NCBI GenBank assembly: GCA_963776845.1
Contig: CAVZOJ010000001.1
Coordinates: 1 to 64,000, forward strand
DNA length: 64,000 nucleotides
Source: Roseitranquillus sp963776845
GTDB taxonomy: Bacteria > Pseudomonadota > Alphaproteobacteria > Rhodobacterales > Rhodobacteraceae
Reading direction: 5' to 3'
A program made the translations under genes and the position numbers. How positions within the stretch are numbered: the stretch's first letter is position 1; each line of letters begins with the position of its first letter. A model generated the notes under the pieces. That model made no database searches, was not told the origin of the DNA, and worked only from the letters and a program-made list of their open reading frames with translations. Shown here one piece after another: positions 16,888-25,577 of this stretch.

Positions 16888-18062
16888 CGGCGGCGGGTGC
16901 GCGACGGCTCGCGGCGGCCGCTCTTCTCTTGCTGGCGGCAGGGCCTGTGGCCGCGGAGCCGGCCGCCGACCTCTCGGTTCAAATCGAAGCCACACTCGAC
17001 GAGTACCGTGACCACTACGGCTTTCCCGGCGCCACGGTGGCGATTGCGCAGCCCGACGGGACCGTGGCCACGGCAGCGTCGGGCCTCGCCGACATCGAGG
17101 CGGGACGACCGATGACGCCGGAGACGCGGATGCTGGCCGCCAGCATCGGCAAGACCTTCGTCGCGGCGACGGTGCTCGCGCTCGAGAGCGAGGGGCGGCT
17201 GGGGCCGGCGGACCGGCTCGCCGAGCACCTCGGCGACCGGCCGTGGTTCGCCGACCTGCCGAACGCCGAGAGCATCACCATCGACCACCTGCTGCATCAC
17301 CGGTCAGGCCTGCCGGACCACCCGCACCTGCCCGAGTTCCAGGCTGCCGCCGCGGCCCGGATCGCTGCCGGCGGCGCCGCCTTCACGCCACAGGAGGTGC
17401 TGAGCTTCGTCGCGGGCCGGGAGCCTCTCTTCGAGGCCGGCACGGGATGGGCTTACAGCGACACCGGCTACATCCTGCTCGGGCTGGTGATCGAGGAGGT
17501 GACCGGGCGGTCCTACTACGACGTGGTGCAGGAGAGGTTCCTCGACCCGCTTGACCTGGCCGGCACCGTCCCGTCCGATCGTCCGGACATCGCCGGGCTC
17601 GCGGTCGGCTACACGGTCCCGCAGAACCCCTTCGGACTGCCGGAGCGGACCGCGGATGCGAGCGGCCGCTCGTCTGGGACCCCGGCGTGGAGTGGACCGG
17701 CGGCGGGCTCGCCTCCACCTCGCAGGACCTCGCGCGCTGGGGCCACGTGCTCTTCGGCGGCGGCGGCGATGGAGGCGCCGTATCTCGACCGGCTTCTCGA
17801 GGGCGTGCCGGTCGCGCCCGACGCGCCGGGCATCCTCTACGGCGCGGGCGTCGCGATCTACGCCGAGACGCCGCGCGGCCCGGTCTACGGCCACGGCGGC
17901 TGGATCCCGGCCTACGTCTCGAGCCTGCGCCACTACGCCGACCACGGCGTCACCGTCGCGTTCCAGATCAACAGCGACGCCGGCGTGGTCGACGACAGCA
18001 GCGACCTGGTGCCGGCGCTGGAGGCGGCGCTGGCCGACCTCGCGATCGAAGCGGCGCCGTGA
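16884..18062 (+). CDS. Serine hydrolase, class C beta-lactamase/DD-peptidase type, with an out-of-frame central segment
   Basis: 392 aa, N-terminal signal peptide ending near AAGPVAAEP, so periplasmic. AASIGKTFVA carries the SxxK nucleophile, YSDTGYILLG the second (YxN-like) motif, and VYGHGGWIPAY the HxG-type third motif. The segment about 17655-17765 reads as arginine-, serine- and alanine-rich nonsense in this frame, while the next frame reads VWDPGVEWTGGGLASTSQDLARWGHVLFGG, the expected family sequence. Two compensating indels, the second in a GGC run, explain this. The enzyme as encoded would have about 37 wrong residues. Overlaps both neighbours. Confidence 0.8.
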   Translation: MTAAGARRLAAAALLLLAAGPVAAEPAADLSVQIEATLDEYRDHYGFPGATVAIAQPDGTVATAASGLADIEAGRPMTPETRMLAASIGKTFVAATVLALESEGRLGPADRLAEHLGDRPWFADLPNAESITIDHLLHHRSGLPDHPHLPEFQAAAAARIAAGGAAFTPQEVLSFVAGREPLFEAGTGWAYSDTGYILLGLVIEEVTGRSYYDVVQERFLDPLDLAGTVPSDRPDIAGLAVGYTVPQNPFGLPERTADASGRSSGTPAWSGPAAGSPPPRRTSRAGATCSSAAAAMEAPYLDRLLEGVPVAPDAPGILYGAGVAIYAETPRGPVYGHGGWIPAYVSSLRHYADHGVTVAFQINSDAGVVDDSSDLVPALEAALADLAIEAAP

Positions 18063-19015
18063 CCTCGCGCCGGGCGCTAATCGCCGGCACGGGCAGCCTC
18101 CTGATTGCAGGCGGCGCCTACGCCGCCGGGGCATACCGCGCGACGATGGATGTGGCGGCGAACCGGCTCGCGCGGGCCAGCAGCGTCATCGAGACCAGCG
18201 CCGGGCCGCTGGAATACGCCGTGGCCGGTCGCGGTCCGCCGCTTCTGATGATCCACGGCACCGGGGGCGGGTTTGACCAGGGGTTGCTCTTTGCCGACCG
18301 GCTGCGGGAGAGCGGATTCCAGATCGTCGCGCCGTCGCGGTTCGGCTACTTGCGCAGCGCCGTCCCGGACGATGCCTCGCCGGCGCACCAGGCCGACATC
18401 CTCGTCGAACTCCTCGACCATCTCGGGATCGACCGTCTTCCGGTGGTCGGCGGCTCGGCCGGCGCGTTGACGGCGGCGGAGTTCGGACTGAGGCATCCCG
18501 ACCGATGCGCGCACCTCTGCCTGCTGGTGCCAGCGGCGAACCTCGCGAACCGCGACCCCGTGGAATTCACCGCCCTCCAGCGGCTTGCCGTCGGAGCCGT
18601 CCTGGGCTCGGACCTCGGGTTCTGGACAGCGTCCTCGCTCGCGCCGCGGCAGATGCTCCGCACCCTGCTCGCGACCGATCCCGCCCTTCTGGACCGGGTC
18701 GCGCCCGAGGAGAGGCGTCGTGCCGAGCTGATCCTCGCCGGGCTGATGCCGATCGGTCGGAAGTCCCGCGGCCTGCGCACCGACGCCTTCTGGGCCGGCA
18801 CCCCGTCGCCCACCGCCTACGAGCGCATCGCCGTGCCGACGCTGATCCTCTCCTGCGAGGACGACCTCTTCGGCACCGCAGAGACCGCGCGCCGGCTCGC
18901 CGCCCTGATCCCGGACGCCCGGCTGACGATCTGGTCCGAGGGTGGCCACATCTGGCTCGGCCACGACGCGGACGTGGCGGACGAGATCGCCGCCTTCGTT
19001 GCAGCCCGAGCCTGA
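18059..19015 (+). CDS. Alpha/beta hydrolase, exported or membrane-anchored
   Basis: 318 aa from GTG 18059, overlapping the preceding stop (GTGA). The N-terminus TSRRALIAGTGSLLIAGGAYAAG looks like a Tat-like or lipoprotein-free signal/anchor. LLMIHGTGGG is the oxyanion loop, VVGGSAGALTAAEFG the nucleophile elbow (Ser), LSCEDDLFG the acid, and EGGHIWLG the His. Third gene of the coupled run. Substrate unknown. Confidence 0.87.
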   Translation: MTSRRALIAGTGSLLIAGGAYAAGAYRATMDVAANRLARASSVIETSAGPLEYAVAGRGPPLLMIHGTGGGFDQGLLFADRLRESGFQIVAPSRFGYLRSAVPDDASPAHQADILVELLDHLGIDRLPVVGGSAGALTAAEFGLRHPDRCAHLCLLVPAANLANRDPVEFTALQRLAVGAVLGSDLGFWTASSLAPRQMLRTLLATDPALLDRVAPEERRRAELILAGLMPIGRKSRGLRTDAFWAGTPSPTAYERIAVPTLILSCEDDLFGTAETARRLAALIPDARLTIWSEGGHIWLGHDADVADEIAAFVAARA

Positions 19016-19062
19016 CCAACGACGCCCGTGCACCACGGCCCAGATGCAAAGGAACCGCCGAG

Positions 19063-20073
19063 ATGTCCTGGAGAAAGATCGTCCTGACCGAGTTCGGCGG
19101 CCCCGACCGCCTCGAGATGCAGACCGTCGACACCCTGCCGGAGCCTGAGGGGGCGGAGGTCCGCGTCCGGGTCCTGGTGACGAGCGCCGCCTTCACCGAC
19201 GTCATGATCCGCAAGGGCAAGTACCCCGACGTCAAGGAGAAGCCGCCGTTCGCGCTCGGCTACGACCTCGTCGGCGTGGTGGATGCTGCGGCACCCGGGG
19301 CGACCCGCTTCAGGCCCGGCGACCGGGTGGCGGACCTCACCACGATCGGCGCCTACGCGGAATACATCTGCCTGCCGGAGGACCGGCTGACGCCGGTGCC
19401 GGAGGGTGTCTCGGACGTCGCTGCGCTCGGCGTGATCCTCTCGGCGGTCACGCCCTACCAGATGCTGCACCGCGTGGCGAAGGCGCAGGCCGGGCAGAGC
19501 CTCTTGATCCACGGCGCGGGCGGTGCGGTCGGCACGGCGATGCTGCAACTCGCGCGCGACGCAAGCGTCACCGCCTACGGCACCGACGTGGCGGCAAAGC
19601 ACGACCTGATCCGCAGCCTCGGCGCCACGCCGATCGAGGCCGACGCGTCCGACGAGGCGCTTCATGCCGCCGTCGGCGAGGGCGTCGACGTCGCCTTCGA
19701 TCCGCTCGGCGGCGAAAGCCTCGGCCGTTCGCTGCACGCGCTGAAGCCGGGCGGCATGCTGGTCGCCTTCGGGTTCCACAACGCGGTGCTTGGCCGCGGC
19801 GGATCGATCCCGCTCGACTTCGTCAAGCTGAAGCTCTGGGACTGGCTGCCGAACGGGCACGCGACGGCGTTCTACTCGATCGGCGCGATGCGACGGAAGC
19901 ATCCCGAGTGGTTCCGGGAGGACCTCGCGACGCTCTTCGCGATGCTGGCGGAGGGCCGGATCGACCCGGTGGTCGCCGAGGTCCTGCCGCTCGAGGACGC
20001 GCGGCGCGCCCACGAGCGGGTCGAGGCGGGCGAAGTAGCGGGCAAGCTGGTGCTGCGCGTGACGGAGCGATGA
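19063..20073 (+). CDS. Medium-chain dehydrogenase/reductase, quinone oxidoreductase-like
   Basis: 336 aa, cytosolic. Zinc-independent MDR fold: N-terminal GroES-like domain (VRVRVLVTSAAFTDVMIRKG, LGYDLVGVVDA), then the Rossmann domain with HGAGGAVGTAMLQLAR as the NADP-binding loop. No catalytic zinc-site Cys/His pattern. Start ATG 19063 has AAAGGAA upstream. The stop overlaps the next start (ATGA at 20070). Resembles enoyl or quinone reductases of the family; substrate unknown. Confidence 0.9.
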   Translation: MSWRKIVLTEFGGPDRLEMQTVDTLPEPEGAEVRVRVLVTSAAFTDVMIRKGKYPDVKEKPPFALGYDLVGVVDAAAPGATRFRPGDRVADLTTIGAYAEYICLPEDRLTPVPEGVSDVAALGVILSAVTPYQMLHRVAKAQAGQSLLIHGAGGAVGTAMLQLARDASVTAYGTDVAAKHDLIRSLGATPIEADASDEALHAAVGEGVDVAFDPLGGESLGRSLHALKPGGMLVAFGFHNAVLGRGGSIPLDFVKLKLWDWLPNGHATAFYSIGAMRRKHPEWFREDLATLFAMLAEGRIDPVVAEVLPLEDARRAHERVEAGEVAGKLVLRVTER

Positions 20074-21497
20074 GGCGGACAGCGGGGCTACTTGCCGCCG
20101 CGCTTCTGGCTTCGGCCGGCGGCGTGGCGGCGCAGGCGCAGGACGCGGTGCTTGTCGCGGACGTCAACGTCGTGGACGTGGCCGCGAGCACGGTCGCCGA
20201 AGACCAGTCGATCCTAATCGAAAATGGTGTAATCGCCGCCGTCGGCGCCGACCTCGCGCCGGTGTCGACCGAGCGCTACGACGCAGACGGCGCCTACGCG
20301 ATCCCCGGCCTCTGGGACAGCCACGTCCATGTCTTCTCCTCGCCGACGGAGCCCGACACGGCGCTGCCGCTCTACCTGCTCCACGGCGTCACCGGCATCC
20401 GCGACATGGGCGCACTCTGGCCGATCGAGGAGCAGCAGGCTCTCCAGCAGCGGATCGAGAGCGGCGAGGTGCTCGGGCCGCGGCTGATCCTCTCCGGCGC
20501 CTGGGTCGACGCCGCGCCCGGCTCGTGGCCCGGCATGTTCCTCGCCGACGCGCCCGCGGAGGCGCGCGCCGTCGTGGACCGGATCGCGTCCGAGGGCTGG
20601 GCCGCGGTGAAGGCCTACTCGATGCTCGACGAGCCCACCTATCTCGCGCTGGCCGAGGCCGCCGAGGCGCACGACCTGCCGCTCGTCGGCCACGTCCCGG
20701 AGCGGGTGGCGCTCGGCACCGCCCTCGACGCCGGGCAGGACGGGATGGAGCATTTCGGGCGCGTCACCATGGCCTGCTCGACCGCGGAAGGCGAGATGCT
20801 CGCGGACCTCCGCGCGGCGATGGAGGCTGGGGCCGACCAGTCGCGGATCTTCGAGATCATGGCGGGCCGCAACCGCATCGTGCTGGAGACCTGGGGCCGC
20901 GCCCTTTGCGAGGACGTGCTGGCGCGCATGGCCGAGGTCGGGCTGCACGTGAGCCCGACGCTCGTCGTCACCGACTTCTACATCGGCGACCGGCCCGCGC
21001 CAGACGCGCCGCGGATGCGGATGCTCCCGGCGGAGGTGCGCGAGGCCTGGGAGCAGCCGGACTTCCGGCTCGAGGCGATGACGGACGAGGTGCGCGACCT
21101 CGCCGACGCCTCCATCGCACTCGACCACCGGACCTTCCTGATGGCGCACACCGCTGGGGTGCCGATTTTGGCCGCGACCGACGCCTCCTTCGCCAACCCC
21201 TACATCTTCCACGGCGCCTCGCTTCTCGCCGAGCTCGACCGCTATGTCGAGATCGGGCTGACCCCGCGCGAGGCGCTCCTGACCGCGTCGGTCGCGCCGC
21301 CGCTTTTCTTCGGCCTCTCAGACCAGGACGGCACCATCGCCCCCGGCCGCCGCGCCGACCTCGTGCTGCTCCGCTCCAACCCGCTCGACGAACTCGCGAC
21401 GCTGAGGCGGCCGGAGGCGGTGATCGTCGGCGGGACCGTGCTCGACCGGGCGGCGCTCGACGCGCTCGAGGCGGACCTCCTGGCGAAAGGCGAATGA
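20070..21497 (+). CDS. Periplasmic amidohydrolase family protein
   Basis: 475 aa; signal peptide LLAAALLASAGGVAAQAQ. Metal-dependent hydrolase of the imidazolonepropionase-like amidohydrolase group: IPGLWDSHVHVFSS gives the HxH pair, AVKAYS the bridging Lys, LVGHVP and GMEHFGR the two further His, and ILAATDASFANP the catalytic Asp. The C-terminal NGVIAAVGA/ GRRADLVLLRSNPL elements are the composite small domain. Coupled to the MDR gene upstream by a 4-base overlap. Family members are often prolidase-like peptidases in the periplasm. Confidence 0.88.
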   Translation: MRRTAGLLAAALLASAGGVAAQAQDAVLVADVNVVDVAASTVAEDQSILIENGVIAAVGADLAPVSTERYDADGAYAIPGLWDSHVHVFSSPTEPDTALPLYLLHGVTGIRDMGALWPIEEQQALQQRIESGEVLGPRLILSGAWVDAAPGSWPGMFLADAPAEARAVVDRIASEGWAAVKAYSMLDEPTYLALAEAAEAHDLPLVGHVPERVALGTALDAGQDGMEHFGRVTMACSTAEGEMLADLRAAMEAGADQSRIFEIMAGRNRIVLETWGRALCEDVLARMAEVGLHVSPTLVVTDFYIGDRPAPDAPRMRMLPAEVREAWEQPDFRLEAMTDEVRDLADASIALDHRTFLMAHTAGVPILAATDASFANPYIFHGASLLAELDRYVEIGLTPREALLTASVAPPLFFGLSDQDGTIAPGRRADLVLLRSNPLDELATLRRPEAVIVGGTVLDRAALDALEADLLAKGE

Positions 21498-21501
21498 GCG
21501 A

Positions 21502-22636
21502 GTGGCGCGTGCCGACGCCGAACGGCCGCGGAGGGTCCGCCGAATGTTGACCGCGGCGGCAATCACCCTGGTCGCGATCCTGCTCGTCGGGACGAGCCTC
21601 CTCCTCGCGATCAGCCCCGGCCGACCCGCGCCACTTCGCGACGAGACCGGGCGCGCGATCGCGGGGAGCCTCTCGGAGCGAGTGACGGTGGAGATCGGCG
21701 GCATCCCGCAGGGCATGTTCATCCAGAGCGTCGACCCCGCGATCCCGGTGCTCCTGTTCCTGCACGGCGGTCCGGGCATGACCGAGTTCTTCATGGAGCA
21801 GGACCATCCGATGGGCCTCGAGCGCCACTTCACCATGGTCTGGTGGGAGCAGCGCGGCGCCGGCATGTCGTTTGCGCGCGACATCCCGCCCGAGAGCATG
21901 ACGATGGACCGGATGATCGCCGACGCGGTCGAGGTCGCCGACTACCTGCGGGCCCGCTTCGGCCAGGAGAAGATCCTGCTCCTCGGCCATTCCTGGGGCA
22001 GCTATCTGGGCATTCAGGTCGCGGCGGCGGCGCCCGATCGCTTCTCCGCCTATGTCGGCATGGCGCAGATCGTCCACCAGCTCCGCTCCGAGGTCCTGGC
22101 GCACACCTACATGCTCGACGCCTATCGGGAGCGGGGCGACGAACCGATGGTCCGCCGGCTCCTCGCCGCGCCGGTCAGCATGACGGACGGCCTCTCTCCC
22201 GCCTGGATGCGGCTGCGCGACAGCGCGATGCACAAGCTTGGCGTCGGGCAGACGCGCGACACGCGCTCGGTCGTCTCGGGTATTTTCCTGCCGGTGTGGC
22301 GGGTGCGGGCCTACACCGTCACGAACAAGATCAACGTCTGGCGCGGCAAGCTTTGGTCGCGGCCGTTCTTCTGGGACGCCCTGCTCCGGGACGATCTCGC
22401 CGCGCGGCTGACGGCCTTCGACCTGCCGGTCTACTTCCTCGCCGGCCGCCACGACTACACTGCGAACACTGACCTCAGCCGCGCCTACTTCGATAGGATC
22501 GACTCGCCCGTGAAGGGGCTTCTACCTGTTCGAGGACTCCGCCCACAGCCCGCTCTTCGAGGAACCCAATAGGGCAACGGAGATCCTCTTGCAGGATGTG
22601 CTCCACGGGTCGAATGCGCTGGCCGATGCCAGCTGA
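21502..22636 (+). pseudogene. Alpha/beta hydrolase, proline iminopeptidase-like, 3' frameshift
   Basis: Starts at GTG 21502 (four bases after the upstream stop) or ATG 21544; the latter begins right before a membrane anchor (AAITLVAILLVGTSLLLAI). LLFLHGGPGMTEF and WWEQRGAGMS are typical of S33 peptidases, LLLGHSWGSYLG the nucleophile, FLAGRHDYTAN the Asp. At about 22515 a run of four G shifts the frame to an early stop at 22572; the other frame continues FYLFEDSAHSPLFEEPN, containing the catalytic His, to a stop at 22636. As written the enzyme lacks its catalytic His. Confidence 0.82.
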
Positions 22637-22666
22637 ATATCGAACCGAAAGGGCAAGTATGATTAC

Positions 22667-23194
22667 ATGGCGCAAGTGATCGACGCGCGGTTCGCGCAAG
22701 ACTTCTTGAGCCGTCTCCATGCGGCCGTAAACGCCCATGACGCAGCCGCCGTGGCCGCGCTCTGTTGCGAGGACGTCGTCTGGGACGACCCGGCCGCATC
22801 GACCCCGCTGCGCGGGCGCGAGGCCGTCTACCGCTTCCACCACGAGACGATGTTCCGCGCCCTTCCGGACGTCCGGATCGAGCTGATCGACGGCCCCTAT
22901 CTTGCGCTCGATGGAATAAGCATTGCGGCACGGCTGCGCATCAGGGGGACGATGACGGGTCCTCTCGTGCCACCGGGCTTTGCGCCGACGAACGGCCCGC
23001 TCGTGTTCGAGACCGCCGAGTTCTCGCAGTTCGAGGGCAGTCTGCTGGCCCGCCACACCGTCATCATCGACGTGCTGGGGCTCGCACGGCAGATCGGCGC
23101 CGTGCCGCAGCCTGGGGGGCCGGGCGATCGCATCGGACTCTGGGCCCAGCATGTCGCCGCCCTGATCGGACGGACTGTGCGACGGGTGCGTTGA
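22667..23194 (+). CDS. SnoaL-like/NTF2-like domain protein
   Basis: 175 aa. The first ~130 residues have the NTF2 fold pattern: FLSRLHAAVNAHDAAAVAALCCEDVVWDDPAASTPLRGREAVYRFHHETMFRALPDVRIEL in pieces, then a strand-rich half with LIDGPYLALDGISIAARLRI. Such proteins act as polyketide cyclases, isomerases or ligand carriers. It follows the hydrolase run by 30 bases and may belong to the same transcript. The extra C-terminal ~40 residues are not characteristic. Confidence 0.8.
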   Translation: MAQVIDARFAQDFLSRLHAAVNAHDAAAVAALCCEDVVWDDPAASTPLRGREAVYRFHHETMFRALPDVRIELIDGPYLALDGISIAARLRIRGTMTGPLVPPGFAPTNGPLVFETAEFSQFEGSLLARHTVIIDVLGLARQIGAVPQPGGPGDRIGLWAQHVAALIGRTVRRVR

Positions 23195-23255
23195 AAGCTG
23201 CGGGCTTCTCTCCGGCGGGACCTGCCATCCCGAGCGCTTCAACGAGCGAGGCGGC

Positions 23256-23535
23256 ATGAGACGTCCTTCCCCGCCAGTCGCACCGATCCCGTCTGCCATG
23301 CATGTGACGGCTTTCGCCGCGGCGCCAGCGGCCATCGGGACCGAGCGCGAGCGCCTGTGCGCAACAGTGCGAGAGCGGATTGAGACCGACGGCGTGGCCG
23401 GCGTCGTCATGGGTGCGCCGCGAGGCCGACGCGCCGACGTCGACCGACGCCTTCAGCCTCGCCGATGCTGACACCGGCCGGCCGATGACCGCGGATGCCC
23501 TGTTTCGGGTCGGGTATGTCCAACCGGGTGAGCGC
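23256..23535 (+). pseudogene. 5' fragment of a beta-lactamase-like serine hydrolase
   Basis: Two short frames joined near 23420 read RERIETDGVAGVVMG then ADAPTSTDAFSLADADTGRPMTADALFRVG. That is the N-terminal strand region of class C beta-lactamase-type proteins up to the point just before the SxxK motif, after which similarity ends and sequence belonging to the opposite-strand permease remnant begins. Only the amino-terminal ~80 codons remain. Confidence 0.5.
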
Positions 23536-23540
23536 CTGTG

Positions 23541-24403
23541 TCAGGATGCGACTGGCGGAAAGATGACGACGTTGTTGCCGCCCGCCTCGAGTGACCGGAA
23601 GCTGCCCTGCACGAAGTCCTCGGCGATGGAGGAGACCCGCTCCTCGATCCCGGGCTCGATGCCGATCACGGCCACGCCCGCGTCGCGGCCCGAGTGGCGC
23701 GCGACGCCTTGGGCCGCGAGCGCCGGCGCGACGGTGCCGGGGACCCACGCCTCGAGCGCCGCGCGGGCGGCGGTCGGGTTGGCGATGCCGCGCCGCTCGT
23801 CGACGGTGCGCAGGTTCGAGAAGGCGACGGCGTCGTAGACCGCCTCGGCCAACCGCGTTGCGGGCGCACGCGTCTCGTCGGTGCCTCGACATGCGGCATG
23901 GTATCGACGAGCTGGCGAATGAAGTCGTCCTGCGAGCCCTGCATCAGCGCCGCCATCGCGCTGGAGAACCCGACGCCGAGCGCCACGCCCAAACCGGCGA
24001 CCAGCGTCTGCCGCGCCCGTCCACGGATGTACGCGAGCGCCAAGCCCAGCAGCAGCCTCACTCCGCCACCTCCGATGTTGCGCTCGGCCAGATCGCGCAG
24101 CCGGTCGCGCTCGCGATAGTCCTGTCGCGCGAGCAGTTCAGCCACATCCGCCTCGGCGGTGCGCGCGTCGAGCTGCGCGAGGACCGCGTCCGCCTCCACC
24201 GCCTCACCTTCGCAGCCGCAGAGCTCGACGATCCGCGCCTACACCAGCGGCGCCGCCTTCGCCCATGTCACCGGCTCTACGACGCCCGTCGCGTAGACGA
24301 CCTCCGCCGCGTCGCCGCGCTGCACCAGGGCAACTTGCACCTCCCGCGGCGAAGAATAGAGCATCCAGGCGCCGGCAATGGCGGCCAGGGGGCGGATCAG
24401 CAT
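23541..24403 (-). pseudogene. Deletion fusion of an HlyD-type adaptor start and an FtsX-type permease
   Basis: From ATG 24403 the frame reads a signal/anchor then VQVALVQRGDAAEVVYATGVVEPV, as in periplasmic adaptor proteins, meets a TAG near 24240, and continues LVARQDYRERDRLRDLAERNI-like coiled coil. At about 24075 it passes directly into LALAYIRGRARQTLVAGLGVALGVGFSSAMAALMQ, the first transmembrane segment of an FtsX/MacB-type ABC permease. The permease then shifts frame near 23885 (AEAVYDAVAFSNLRTVDE) and ends at 23541. An internal deletion has removed the rest of the adaptor and any ATPase gene between them. Confidence 0.6.
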
Positions 24404-24725
24404 TGGCGCTCGTCTGTCGTCATCACGCGCGGACCGAGGGCCCGACGCTCGCCCTCATTGGCTAAGCTCAAGGTGGCGCCATAGCCAAAGGCAAGGTGGC
24501 TGGAAGATTCCGGGCATGGCCTGCCGCGCCAGCGACGGCGCTCCGCCGACCCCCGGATGGCGCTTCGGGGCCTTCCGCCCTTTGAAGCGCCATGCGTCGA
24601 CGGCTGAAGCTAAAGCTGCGACGTCTGCGTCGACGGACAGCAGAAAATCTGCGCGCGTCTTGATGCGGCTCAAGACGCCGCCCCGCCGGTCCGGTTAGCA
24701 GGTCGCGAACGCGAGGGGCACGACG
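24404..24725. other. Intergenic stretch without a recognisable gene
   Basis: No supported gene. Holds the upstream region of the DUF6544 gene, whose ATG has GAGGGGCACG just before it. Confidence 0.4.
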
Positions 24726-25577
24726 ATGAAGACCGCTCTCCTTTTTGGGGCGCTTTCCGCCGCGGCGCTGCTCGGCGGCGCGGCGGCCTGGCGCGCCTCC
24801 GACCAGCGGGCCGATCGGTCGGAGGCCCGGCGACTGGCCGAGCTCCAGCCATCGGCTCCCGAGCGCTTCGACCCGTCGCTCGTCGCCGATCTGCCGGAGC
24901 CCGCGCGGCGCTTCTTCGGCTTCGCGATCGCGCCCGGGACGCCGCTTTGGACCGTTGCCGAGATCGAGATGACCGGGCGGTTCGCCCTCGGGGATCAGGA
25001 CGCGCCGAACTACATGCAAATGACGGCGGAGCAGACGCTCGCCGCGCCGCACGGCTTCGTCTGGAGCATGCGCGCCGGGCGCGGAGCGATGCGGGTTTCG
25101 GGCTCCGACAGCGGCCGCTGGACACGTTTCTGGGCGATGGGCCTTGCCCCCGTCGCCCGCAGCGGCGGGACGACCGACCACGCCCGCTCTGCCTTCGGCC
25201 GCTACGTCTCCGAGGCCGTGTTCTGGACGCCGGCGGCGCTCCTGCCCGGACCGGGCCTGCGGTGGGAGGCGGTCGACCACAGCACGGCCCGGGTCATCGT
25301 CACGCGCGGCGACCTGAGCCAGTCGGTCGGCGTCACCGTCGACGCCGACGGCCGGCCGAGCAAGGTCGCGTTCCCGCGGTGGACGAACGCGAACCCCGAG
25401 AAGGTCTATCGCCTCCAGCCCTTCGGCGGGAACATCTCCGAGTTCCGGACCTTCGGGGGCTTCACGCTGCCGACGCACGTCGAAGCCGGAAATCACTTCG
25501 GCACGGAGGACTACTTTCCGTTCTTCGTCGCGGACGTTCACGACATCCGTTTCCCGCCGCCGGAGCGTGGGCGGTGA
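24726..25577 (+). CDS. DUF6544 family protein
   Basis: 283 aa. N-terminal hydrophobic segment (ALLFGALSAAALLGGAAAW) indicates export or membrane anchoring. The body has the DUF6544 pattern: LPEPARRFFGFAIAPGTPLW, YMQMTAEQTLAAPHGFVW, RYVSEAVFWTPAALLPG, VDADGRPSKVAFPRW, and FGGFTLPTHVEAGNHFGTEDYFPFF. Function of the family is unknown; the shape suggests a lipid- or ligand-binding barrel. Its stop overlaps the GTG start of the peptidase gene, so the two are made together. Confidence 0.8.
   Translation: MKTALLFGALSAAALLGGAAAWRASDQRADRSEARRLAELQPSAPERFDPSLVADLPEPARRFFGFAIAPGTPLWTVAEIEMTGRFALGDQDAPNYMQMTAEQTLAAPHGFVWSMRAGRGAMRVSGSDSGRWTRFWAMGLAPVARSGGTTDHARSAFGRYVSEAVFWTPAALLPGPGLRWEAVDHSTARVIVTRGDLSQSVGVTVDADGRPSKVAFPRWTNANPEKVYRLQPFGGNISEFRTFGGFTLPTHVEAGNHFGTEDYFPFFVADVHDIRFPPPERGR

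Noticed and set aside
20968..22452. A 494-codon minus-strand frame
   Set aside because: Antisense to the amidohydrolase and alpha/beta hydrolase, which have full catalytic motifs; the product is arginine-rich low complexity.
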